Source: Apostichopus parvimensis
Taxonomy: Eukaryota; Echinodermata; Holothuroidea; Aspidochirotida; Stichopodidae
Assembly (NCBI GenBank): GCA_000934455.1
Contig: KN897779.1
Span: forward strand, 6,575 to 28,522
DNA length: 21,948 nt
Reading direction: 5' to 3'
This document shows, in pieces, positions 10,024 to 20,200 of the stretch (position 1 is the first letter of the stretch; each line of letters opens with the position of its first letter). A program made the position numbers and the translations under genes. The notes under the pieces were generated by a model. That model ran no database searches and was not told where the DNA came from. It was given only the letters and a program-made list of their open reading frames with translations.

Positions 10024-13000
10024 TCACATTTCATCCATATCTTCATCCAGTTGTACAGGAAAGTCCCCAATGGTAACATTCTGAGGTTTGACAAAGCCCC
10101 CATACTTTTCCTGGCAGGTAAAATACCTCTTCCCTTTGACACTGGAAAATGAAGTGAAATGAAGAAGAGTTAGATGAGAGACTGCCCATGAGGAGGGTCT
10201 ACAGGAGATGCATAAATCAAGATATGAATATTAAAACTTGTTCTAATTAATGGTGTGATAGTGCATAAGTCACACAGCGTGACACCAAATTTGGACTTCA
10301 TTGAAATTTAGGAAGGAAACCGGGATTGTTGCTGTACCACAAGTGTGACAGAAATAATACTTATTCATAATTACACAAAGCCAAGACTAATACTTTTCTA
10401 ATACACACAAATACACTTTTACAAAGATTCATCCCCCACTTAATGAAAGAGAATTATTGATAAGAGTTGACAAAAGCACTAAAATAACATAAATAAACAA
10501 ATTATTCAACAAGAGGAAACTCACCAGGGAATTATAAACAAATTTGAAAAGAGCAAATATATTATTGGCAAGAATGGGATCTGAACCAGCAAGCTCAGGA
10601 TCATAGGCGTACGGGACCATTTCAGTTTGGGGGGGCAGAAGCTTTGGTGCCCGAAAGTTGCCGTGACACTATCTAAGCGGAGCGCCACCATCGGTTGGCG
10701 CGTAGCGTACAAAAAATTTTTTTGGCAATAAATGCCTCTCAGATTGCCGGAAATGGCACTTCTGAGGCCTTGCAAGTTGCATCTATACATTCTTTATTTT
10801 ATAATCACGTTTAGAAATTTACACTTCCCCAAAAGTTTGGTATACTAGAAGAAGAAAAAATGGTAAAATCACTTTAAAGGGGAAAAATAGGACAGTATAT
10901 TTTTTACCGTATTTATTATTTTAACACAGTACTCAGCTACCTCCAGAAAAACATACATTGTTCAACAACACGTAGGCTGGATAATGTCGCTGTGTCGGGT
11001 GAGACTGCAATTTGTCTCACAAAAAAGTATAAAAATAACAAAGAATATAATAAACCTGTACTTCTAGGCTTTAATTTGGCAAAAATTGGAAAAAAGATTC
11101 GGGCAAGCTAGTGCATACTAATATATATATTTAATCTCCGCTTAGGCAGCCCGAATACACGGAAATATTCGGGCATCATGATGCTAAATAAAAAAGTCAT
11201 TAGGCCTATATTAATATTAATGTCACAAAACACATAACACAAAACGCTCTCCACGGAATTGTCGGGCAAAAATTGGAAAAAAGATTCGGGCAAGCTTCTG
11301 CATATACATTTTTTCTCCTCTTAGGCTGCCCGAATACACGGAAATATTCGGGCATCATGATGCTAAATAAAAAAGTCATTAGGCCTATATTAATATTAAT
11401 GTCACAAAACACATAACACAAAACGCTCTCCACGGAATTGTTCTACAAAAATTTAAAAAAAGATTTGGGCAAGCTACTGCATATTAATATATATATTTTT
11501 TTCTCCTCTTAGGCTGCCCGAATTTTTCAGGACATTTGCCCGAATTTCTTGTCCTCTGGAAATTTGGGGGGGGCAGTCTGCCCCCCTGCCCCCCCGCCTC
11601 GTACGCCTATGCTCAGGATTACAAGTCCTGTGATTTACTAACCGAGCTATCCCACTCTTAGTTGATAGATATATTAAGTATCATATGGGATTGTTATCTG
11701 CATATGATTAATCTTACCTTCCATTGTTCTTTCCCAATGGTTCATCATATTGCACACCGACCCAATATCCCGGTTTAAAGTCTGTCTTTCCTATGGAAAT
11801 GAAAGTCAACCAATTAGAAACTAAGTTTAGAGGACAAATGAAATACATTTTTGAAGAATATTTGATGGTTGGTGTCTAATTTCATACCTTGGATAGAGTT
11901 CCATGTATAGAAGAGCTTGTGCAAAAAGAAAGGGAAGGGGTGAGCCTGGTGAGGTAGGGAAGGGGAGCTAGAATAGGTTGTAGGGTTACAAAGATACAGA
12001 GGTACCTGAAAATGATTACCTTGAAGACAATGGAATAATGTCAAGCCTTGCTAATAAAACTTAGATCCACCTTTTCCCTCCGCATTAACTAATTAAAGTT
12101 ATCATATAACCATCATGGAGGCTTTCATGTTGAAAAAATCACTCGCACATAATTGAACTAGTTAGTAGTTACCCACTTCATTTCAACATATAATACAAGC
12201 TGCACACTAAACAAGTAAAGAAAACAATTCAACCATATATTAGTCTCAACTACCACCGGACAAATAAATCTTGGAATTTTAATACTAAGTGTCAATCCTT
12301 TTCTCTAAATCCCATCTCTAAGTTATTAATCCCCTTACAATGCTTCCTGTTTTTGTCAATTAGTATTAAAGCATTTTGCATTTAATTGCCAATATTCTGC
12401 AAATTTATCTAAATCCTGTTGAATATTACTCACAATATGATGGCAATCGCCCCCCCCCCCCCTGGCTGTCTCAGCCTACAACCAGGGCTCCTACCCTTTC
12501 ATGAAAAGTAAAATTCCATGACTTTTCCAAGGCAAAATTAGAGAAATTTAACAGCCTTTTTTCATACAACAAGAGATTCGGCATATGTCTCAGAAGGAAA
12601 AACAGATTCAGATACAAAAGAAATAAGAAAAGCATTCCATTTTTCTTGGCTCTGGCAAGATTTTCATTTTTGGGCTCTCACTTGACTTTTCCAGGCCTAG
12701 AATTTTTTTTCTTCAAACTCCATGACATTTACAGGTTTTCCATGACCCTGGTAACCCTGTACAACTATGACTACTTACCTAGATACATGACTGTCCCTCT
12801 CTTGACTGGAGGATTATTTGGAACATTAACTTCACATCTGCTTCCAACTGCCATCTTAGCGATCAAGTTCTCTTCCATTTCCAGAGCTGCCTTCTGTTCT
12901 GCTTCCTTTCTCGCTTTCTCTTCAGGATCGACTTCCTTAAACTGACCCATCTTGTGTTTCAATTTAAAAGCTCTCACAGAATCTATGACCAAACAGAATT

Positions 13001-16000
13001 GCAATGCAAATGTGGAATATTTTAGGAGCAAAGTATAGGACAGACAACCAACATTTCATCATACTCTATTAGTGTATCCACTGACCACAGGTATAATATG
13101 CTTGTAAAATGCCCAGCAAAAACATGCTGATATCAAAACTCACCTGATCTCTTTGCATATTCTTCATCAGGTATTTCGTACTTCTCAACTTGAGAGACAT
13201 CTTCAAACTCCCCTTTGGTCTTTTCACTGTTGTCAATAACCTGTAAACATGAATTTTGTGTTTAGTCATCATCTGCATTGTTTTTGCGAAATTCAGGATC
13301 TGATACAACTTTTCAGAAATAGGATACTTTTTCAATGTACATTAGTTCAAGGCTTGAAATACCCAGGAGATTGCTCACACTTGTCACATGACACCTGACC
13401 AATTTTGGAACACATGTAACACCAATGATTGAGATAGGGTTTACTTTCTTGACACTACTACCTTACAATGCATAACAAGTAAATTGGGTGGGCAACCTTG
13501 TGATGACCAACTAATATTATGCTTTGAATCATCGTGTAGTATAATTGTATTATTTGTATTGTAATATATTGCATTGTAGTATAACTTCCTCAACATGATT
13601 TCTATGGATCATGCACCGTGACTTACATGGATTTTCATTCCATCGTCCACTGGGTAAGAGCCTAGAAGTGCTTCATCGTTGTCCAGAGCTCCCACAAGCT
13701 GTCCTTTTTTGTCCATCAGCTGTAGTTTCATACTTGAGGCATTTGATCCTGATATAAGCTCAAGCTTTGTCTGTAAGAAGGCAAAAAAATGAAAAGAAAA
13801 GATGAGCATTTATTATGGGCAAGAAATGCTTTTTTCCACTTACGTACTATTGTAAAACGTGAAACAAAAAGGAAGTAAATGAAGGCTCAATGCCAATCGA
13901 AAATATCATTGGCTGAAAAACCAACGTACTTTGTTATCTCTCTTACTGTGTGTCCTGCCATTAGTAAGAAATAAGGACTAAACATCAAATGTCTGACCAA
14001 GTCAGTGCTGTGAATGGCATCCAAATCTTGCAGAATGCTTCACTTATACCTCAGGCTATTAATATATATATCTTTCTTTTTTTTCTTTTTTTTTTTCCTG
14101 ATGAAATTGATCATCAGAGACTGAATTTGAAGTGTACATTGCATTTGATTGTAAGATGGCGTGTTTTGGTAAATATATATCACATTAAAAGTTTGTGAAT
14201 TCTTTTTATAGGCAAAATGGTTGTCAATTAGCAGAGCTCTATTGAACGTTTGCATCCAATAAGTCTAACACTGACACTTTGACTGAAATGCTATCAGGAA
14301 GTAGCCTACAGTAGCTGGATAGTTATAGCCAAAAAGAAATTGCTGATGATCTATGCCAATTGGAGTTATTCCTGTGGTTGGCCAGAAATCCAACATAGTA
14401 TTTTATTTTCCTCTGAACGTTGTTATCTCGATGCTACAAAAAGAATGATTAAGATCGAATATCAGAAGAAAGGTAGCACTAAGTTGATAGGGGCAGAACA
14501 ACGCAAACAATTATTGTTAATCGACACATTTGGTTTGAAATATTTAGTCTTGAGACTTAAAATTACCCAAAAATATCAACTTAGGTATTTGCCTAGTCAT
14601 AGTAGTACTTCCTTACCTGAAATTGAAATTGAATTTTGACAATGAAATCCCAGAGGTGTGTGTAATTTTTCTAATTGTGTAGCCAGTGCAATTGGCCAAA
14701 AGTGCATACACAAAAAATGACCGCACTAGATCACGATATTCTGACTGCTATAAAAAAGACCTGTTATTGTCTACATTATGGTCACTGAATTACTCTACAT
14801 CAACTATTTTCAGTCATTTTGTCAAATATTGATTCTAAGGCCTACTAATGTTTGAATTTGAAGTTCCATATATCATTTCAATCACAAGAAATAGTGACAG
14901 TTTCTTGGTTCACATGTGACATTGAATATTTTGTGTCTTGTTTTAGACGTTTGGCCACCAGCCAGCAGCTTTGGGTCCATGGCGATTGTAATTCACATTA
15001 CATATCTGGAAACCATAGTGTGAATAAAGGGTAGAGTCAATGAACTTACAATGTTCTCTCCAACACAACACTTGATATCTTGTGGGAGAATGTAAGATCA
15101 AATATTCAACAATTCATTTCATTACGGTGATAAGAATCAGCTCTTGTAATTGAAGGTGCCATTGTCTCTCAACTAGCTCTTTCACAACCAGTTAATGATT
15201 CCATCTGTACTGCTTGAATTTAGCTTGCTACTGAATATGGGTCTTTCAACATGTGATTCCATCTTTGTCCAGTCGGAATAAGGAAACAAGTCACATTATT
15301 TGCCTGACAGCCGGACAAAAACATGGGAGGTACACATGATTTTTCCAACTGCCGAATGTGAATAACATGTTACCTTTTTATTTGCTCAGCAACCCGACAA
15401 TAGTTCAGGCATTACACCATATTTGTCTGGCTGCAGGTTAAATAACACAATAAATTTCTCTTATTCCACTGGCTGATGGGAGAATAGACAGCTATCCTGC
15501 TACTTGCTACGTAGTGTAGGCCTAGCCTAATGTTAAAGGCATGCATTGAAGACTCGCCCCAAACTGCGTGCGGCCATCTGAAAAAGTTAACTTTCGATTG
15601 CTTGCAAGTGACGTTTTGTTCGTGTTGCTACAAAATGCAGACACTTACAGTAATGAAACGTGATACTTTGTTATCTTTAGCTGGTCCTGAGATGTCCATC
15701 GCTGTATTGTTTGTACACTGTGCTGTGGGTATTGACCGCAGCTGTATGTACACTAGTGTCTAATTACCGATGGTAGCAAGCTGTGTGTGTGTATTTTCTG
15801 GGATCGATGGTGGTGTCTAACACTTCTGTTACACATCATTCGAAACTAGGTCAGATTACCGGCATTAGACGTTTCTTTTTGCGCGAGTCTTCACTCCCTT
15901 TAAGTATTGCTTCTTGATAGAAAGGCCATACTGTGGAATTGCGACTGCTAGTATAGGCCTATTATAGGCTATAGGTTTATTCGATTTTAGTATGTCAAAA

Positions 16001-16308
16001 GTACACTACATAGTTCTGTTAGCACCAGCTAGTATATGATGGGTGGCTCTCATAAGACATTGCCAATGTGATTCTGCTTAGGCCGCGACCTACAATACTA
16101 GGCCTACCGTAGCCTAACAAGCGAGTTAGTGTTTTACCTTGGCTGTCATATAACTAATTTTTAGTCCCTAGACACTAATTAAAATTACCTTAAGTGTTCC
16201 AATTGCGACATCTTTGGCAAAGCGCTTCTCTGCCTCGAATGATGTAAGGGTGCTTGTTATGAAAACATTAACATAGTCTTGAGTTATCACTTGAAATTCC
16301 CCCGACAT
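10024..16308 (-). CDS. TBCB: tubulin-folding cofactor B, complete, six exons
   Basis: Coding exons in transcript order: 16308-16189, 13770-13627, 13240-13144, 12982-12779, 11790-11718, 10141-10024 (TGA). The total is 756 nt, 251 residues, with every intron GT..AG and in phase. An in-frame TAA at 16324-16326 fixes the start. Residues ~10-91 form the ubiquitin-like domain (VNVFITSTL...; conserved [11 protein letters not shown]). Residues ~130-161 are a charged helix rich in Glu/Lys/Ala. Residues ~166-235 are the CAP-Gly domain ([51 protein letters not shown]). The length is close to the human protein (about 244). The family binds alpha-tubulin after the chaperonin and acts with TBCE in dimer assembly and disassembly in the cytosol. 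The chain ends in DEM, matching the family's DE[I/M] tail that contacts TBCE. The CAP-Gly signature GKNDG reads GKNNG (208-212). Confidence 0.96.
10567..10593 (-). pseudogene. 3' half of a tRNA-Thr-like sequence (SINE head or tRNA pseudogene)
   Basis: The minus strand reads CTTGCTGGTTCAGATCCCATTC, whose GGTTCAGATCC is one base off the tRNA T-arm/box B consensus GGTTCRANYCC. It continues, after removing the transposon and one copy of the target duplication, from the 5' half at 11612-11656. The T-stem pairs poorly, so this is a degenerate tRNA-derived sequence (SINE or pseudogene), not a working tRNA. Confidence 0.6.
10594..10601. repeat. target-site duplication, left copy (CTCAGGAT)
   Basis: The exact 8-mer CTCAGGAT abuts the left terminal repeat at 10602 and recurs at 11612-11619 after the right terminal repeat. 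It lies within the tRNA-like sequence. Confidence 0.87.
10602..11611. mobile_element. non-autonomous hAT-type DNA transposon in TBCB intron 5
   Basis: The 1010-bp element has perfect 12-bp terminal inverted repeats (CATAGGCGTACG at 10602-10613; CGTACGCCTATG at 11600-11611) and an exact 8-bp duplication (CTCAGGAT). Both are features of hAT elements. The block CTATCTAAGCGGAGCGCCACCA, followed by GGTTGGCGCG, AGCGTACAA and CTCAGATTGC (about 10669-10765), is shared with the element at 4732-5752, there inverted. The two are therefore relatives that differ in end sequence. The right half carries three tandem copies of a ~180-bp unit. No transposase is readable. Frames of 60-90 codons inside it come from the tandem repeat and are not genes. 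Confidence 0.9.
11081..11535. repeat. tandem repeat inside hAT-type element, 2.5 copies of 179-187 bp
   Basis: Units start at 11081, 11268 and 11447 (AAAAATTGGAAAAAAGATTCGGG type), spaced 187 and 179 bp. The first two share a run of over 100 identical bases starting at CCCGAATACACGGAAATATT (from 11150 and 11332), so the duplication is recent. The third copy is partial and more diverged. Each full unit holds the hairpin CCCGAATA...TATTCGGG. Confidence 0.88.
11612..11656 (-). pseudogene. 5' half of a tRNA-Thr(UGU)-like sequence
   Basis: The minus strand reads from AGTGGGATAGCTCGGTTAG (box A/D-arm-like) into the anticodon stem-loop CAGGA-CTTGTAA-TCCTG, a five-pair stem with a seven-base loop. 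The anticodon TGT (11623-11621) would be threonine. The 3' half lies at 10567-10593 beyond the inserted transposon. The D-stem is degenerate, so a tRNA-derived SINE or pseudogene is likelier than a functional gene. Confidence 0.62.
12450..12462 (-). repeat. C13 homopolymer (G13 in TBCB sense strand)
   Basis: Thirteen Cs on the plus strand lie just outside the left end of the MITE-like element in TBCB intron 4, so the transcript would carry G13. Confidence 0.7.
12483..12759. mobile_element. 277-bp MITE-like element next to TBCB exon 4
   Basis: The left end is CAGGGCTCCTACCC and the reverse-complemented right end is CAGGGTTACCAGGG, an imperfect terminal inverted repeat. Inside are repeated CCATGACTTTTCCA, CCATGACATTTACAGG and TTTTCCATGACC motifs. 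These resemble hAT-type MITEs known from aquatic animal genomes (recognition from memory, no search). A direct repeat TACAAC flanks it at 12477-12482 and 12760-12765. That is 6 bp exact, where 8 would be expected for hAT. The right end is 19 bp from the splice donor at 12778. Confidence 0.6.
13771..16188 (-). other. TBCB intron 1, no gene seen inside
   Basis: The 2.4-kb first intron is AT-rich, with a T/A-rich stretch at 14058-14098. Open frames at 13989-14198, 14340-14639 and 15530-15763 show no domain or splice logic. The only structured feature found is the inverted repeat at 15270-15471. Confidence 0.6.
15270..15471. repeat. imperfect inverted repeat with 50-bp arms
   Basis: The left arm 15270-15319 (CAGTCGGAATAAGG... 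to GCCGGACAAA) matches the reverse complement of 15422-15471 (CAGTGGAATAAGAG... to GCCAGACAAA). Matches are dense across the full 50 bp with small gaps. Words such as CAACCCGACA and ACTGCCGAATG sit in the spacer. No target duplication was found. It is probably an old MITE in TBCB intron 1. Confidence 0.65.
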
Positions 16309-17276
16309 TTTGATGTGTGTGTGTTATGATCGCACTTCAAATTTTCTGTGTATAGTAACGATACACGCACGTAGAAGTTCCACCCGAGCTGTTTGTATCA
16401 TGTCACTGAGCAGGTGAAGGAGATTTCCCTTGTACAGGACCCGTACCGTCACTATGGAATCAAGGACGCGGTAAAGGATACAACACGGTTGTCAGATTAT
16501 GTAAGGAAGGGTTAGATCGGAGAATCACGCATAAAAATGGAATTTTAAACTCCATATGAACTGGGGAAGCGTTTGCACATTTATGTGGGTCTATATCATG
16601 TAGTCCTAAAACAGGTTCCGCTCTGCACACATCATATCGAATGAATTTTGTATCAGATGCATGATACTAACATGTAAGAATATATATGTTTTCCATGATC
16701 TAATTTGTTTTTAATGAGATATGGAAAATAAAAGATAGAAGACCCACTGTCACCAAATTCCAATACATTACCAATCAGACTATTGAAGTGAAAAAAGACA
16801 TCAAATCAGCTTGGGAGAGGTCTGAATATCTGCAGTACCAATGAAGATATCTCAAAACTAGAAAGCTGCAAAAGTTGGTCAAACATAAATGAACATATCA
16901 CACATCAAAACTAATACCTGCAGGCAATTGCACCCTTGTAAGCATCTCTGTGATATGCATTTTAGCCTGTATTGAAGTTATTCACCTTTTGACATTTTTA
17001 ACCACTGAAATATGATTGTTCAGAGTTAAGTAGACAAATCAGAGACCTGGGTATCCCTCAACTCCTCTTAAAATGGATGGCAATCATTTTGCAGAAACTG
17101 ATTTTATCAGTCAACCAATGTCTGATGAGCCTGGGGGACTAATATTAAAAACTGAAGTTCAAAATATTGCAAAGCAAATCAGCTCTGGAATATTATTTGC
17201 TGCTTCATAAAACTTTTTGTTGTGATTTTAATATAAAAGGGAGTTGGGAATTTTATAATGAGGACAGAAAATTAAC
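16309..17276. other. TBCB upstream region, then intergenic
   Basis: The first ~200 bp upstream of the TBCB start should hold its 5' UTR and promoter, with somewhat more CpG (16360-16500) than the DNA beyond. No TATA box or initiator could be assigned. The rest is AT-rich without recognisable genes. Confidence 0.4.
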
Positions 17277-20200
17277 TTTATTATTTCAACAACTGTCGAC
17301 AGTACTCAATGAAAACATAAACAAATGATGGACAAAAGTCAAAGATTGTGGTAACCACTTATATATTCAATCCTTCATGTTGTACCTTCTAAATACACAA
17401 GGACATTCCACACAGAATACTAAAATAATGTCCACATGACACCATCTTGTTCAATTTGATTTTTTTTTTATCATACCAATCATGGGAAGTAAAGAAACTG
17501 AAGAAAGCATAATTAACTATCTGAATACAGTTAGTTTGCACATGTTAATAAGTGTCAGGTAATGTTAAAGCAAAGAAAAGGATTTAGGCTAGGCACACAT
17601 ATATTTCCCTTAAATGATGTAGATTAATTATAAACTAATTTTAATCACACAAAAAAAAAGGAAAACACATGGCTCTCACTTAAACAAAATACACATTTGG
17701 CCAGATACCACTTAGCAGGATACTAAGAACATCTACCTTATGATTTAGCTTACAGAAGAAAAAGAATGTTAATTCTAGTAGCTGGAACATTACTGGTGTT
17801 ATTATCTACTTGTTTCTTAAGTCATGTATGTGTTTATTCATGTATTCATGTTGCAATCAAAACCATATTTTACCTGATTGCAAAAAATATCCTCCAACCC
17901 CACAGAATTATTTTTTAATCATCTTTAATCAACTTTAAACATTGTGAAGATTTTGTATAAGCTTTCTTCCTAATGATACAAAACTTTTACTCTGAGCTTG
18001 TCTGCTGTCCGTAACTACACAGAAACATTTTCAGCTCATTCGGACTTCTTTCTTAACCGGCTTAGCTTAGTAGACAAGCAGGATCAACAGACCAAACCAT
18101 TACAGGCATCTCTGTACTGAGTTTAAAAACACAGATAAAAGGTAGGATAGGAAAGAGTATTGCAACAAACCACACACACTCTATGTGCAGTATGGTACAT
18201 TCAAAGTGCTCACTGCCAAGAGACAAACCAGAGTCTCACACCTACAGATATTTTATAATGATTGAGATTATCCAAGAAGACTGATAAAGTGTTAACTTAA
18301 TTCATTAATTGGTCTGTAGAATATTAAAACACAAGGAAATAACAGCCTGGTGGTAAGTTACAACTAAAGAGTGATTTAAAATCTCACAATGCAAGCCACA
18401 GTAAAGTTTTGCTTTTAACAAACCATACAGGCTCTACTTTCAATGGTCCAAGATGTAATATATATTATTTTCCTGCAATTAATCAACATGGATAACAACA
18501 GTACTTTACACTCCTTGTTCCCTTATTTTGTTGCTACAATTGTCTTCCTTCCCACTAAAATGCCCTGGTAAGAGCATCTTCTTTGAACCAGAGGTTAGCT
18601 GTTAATTTTTAATTTTTTTGTCAATCAAGAAGCCACAAGTATATCTTCACTACTAAACATTCAATATGATACTAAACCTTACGCTCCTAATGCGCCAAAA
18701 TCTCTTAGTAGTCACAAAAACTACACTGCACGATACCACACATATTGATTTAAAAACATCACCAGTTGAAGAAATTTTTACCTCATCAATTTAACGGCCT
18801 ACCCCCAAAACTAAAATGCTGGCCATTGTTGATAATGGGTAAAGGCTCACATTTCTGCCCCCTCTCGCCCATCTCCCTGCCCCTTTCACCCATCTCCCTG
18901 CCCTCTTTAATCAGAAACAAATTCACCTGCAGATGGGTCTTGGTTTTGATGTGCATGTACTAAGCATTAGTTGCATTATACAAAACAATTTAAACCTATG
19001 TGAACATGAATGTAGTGACAACTAACCCAATGGAAAATCATTTCCCACTGTAACCATAGTCTGAGGGGTTATGCATAATTTCACTGATTTATACCAAAAT
19101 GGTTTAAGTTTTAAGTTGTTCTGAAGACTTTAAACTGAACCAGTTGCTTAACTTAGGGTAAATTTCCAAATGTTACAATGAAAAATGTGCATCTACTTTT
19201 GCATTAAAGTGTTAATTGATTACTTATAGGCATGTATATTTTAAAGATGTCATATGCAAATTAGTACAGAGTTCATTGGACACATTCAATCTGTGTAAAC
19301 TAACATTGCCCAAAAACCGATGAAAAAATGTTTATATATATTTATATCATATATTTATATCAAGTGACTTAGTTACAAAAAAACAAGGGTGCATGCTAAT
19401 AGGCGCCAATGACTTTCAAATCAAAGAGAAAACACAGACAAGAAGGGAAACAAAGGACACTTCAAAAAGTATTTGTAGTGCTCCATTCATACTTTCCCAC
19501 CCCCCTCCTTTTTTTTTTGTGACATTATTTACACTTTCATAGGTACACAACCATTGCATGGAAATTACTCTTTATCATTGTCATCATTATCACCTGTACA
19601 ACAATTTGGATTCAATCTTTACAAAGAAAATTTCCTAAGTTTTAATCAAACAATTTACAACTTTTTTTTTTAACAAACACACACACACTCTCTCTCTCTC
19701 TCAAGCTGTCTTTTCTGTCACTGATGCAGTACAGAATTAATTCTTACCTGGTTCTAAATACAAATATTCATCATCAATTACTTAAGATTATCATCATCGT
19801 CGTCTTTGTCATCATCATCAACAGCAGTAGACATCAAGAAGAATAATTTATCAAACCTCATTACCATCAGACTTTGGTAAAATTTAAATGGAAACCTTTT
19901 TACATTTAATTCCATTTTCATCAGCCAGAGATAAACACGTAATTTTATTGTGAATCGTTGAAGTCTCTATTACAGTTCTTTAAACAGAATATATTAAAAT
20001 CCGGTGCTACAGTTACTTAACGGTTATGTTTGAGGATGTTTCATCAGACACAAACAGTTATTACAAAAGCGCGCAATTTTGAAAAGGTATCAACCTTGCT
20101 CTTACGAAACTGCAAACAAGACACATGCTGTCTCGATATCAGTCTCCAAAGACGTATGAACAACTACAAGTTGGTCATACATACTTGCATACTTCTGGGT

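Noticed and set aside
11108..11433. Two similar minus-strand frames inside the hAT-type element
   Set aside because: Both are products of the duplicated 179-187-bp unit, and they resemble no transposase or other domain.
10602..11656. A working tRNA-Thr gene
   Set aside because: The two halves are a kilobase apart and the D- and T-stems pair poorly even after rejoining, so only a tRNA-derived remnant is supported.
12646..12945. 99-codon plus-strand open frame
   Set aside because: It is antisense to TBCB exon 4 and runs through the MITE-like element; the minus-strand coding call is unambiguous.
14340..14639. 99-codon plus-strand open frame in TBCB intron 1
   Set aside because: It has no domain, unremarkable composition, and lies antisense within an intron with no splice or promoter context.
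19784..19930. Minus-strand frame ending in an Asp-rich tail (VDDDDDKDDDDDNLK, then stop)
   Set aside because: It looks like an acidic C-terminal exon, but the tail comes from a GAT/GAC triplet microsatellite. No good acceptor lies before it and the upstream residues resemble no domain.
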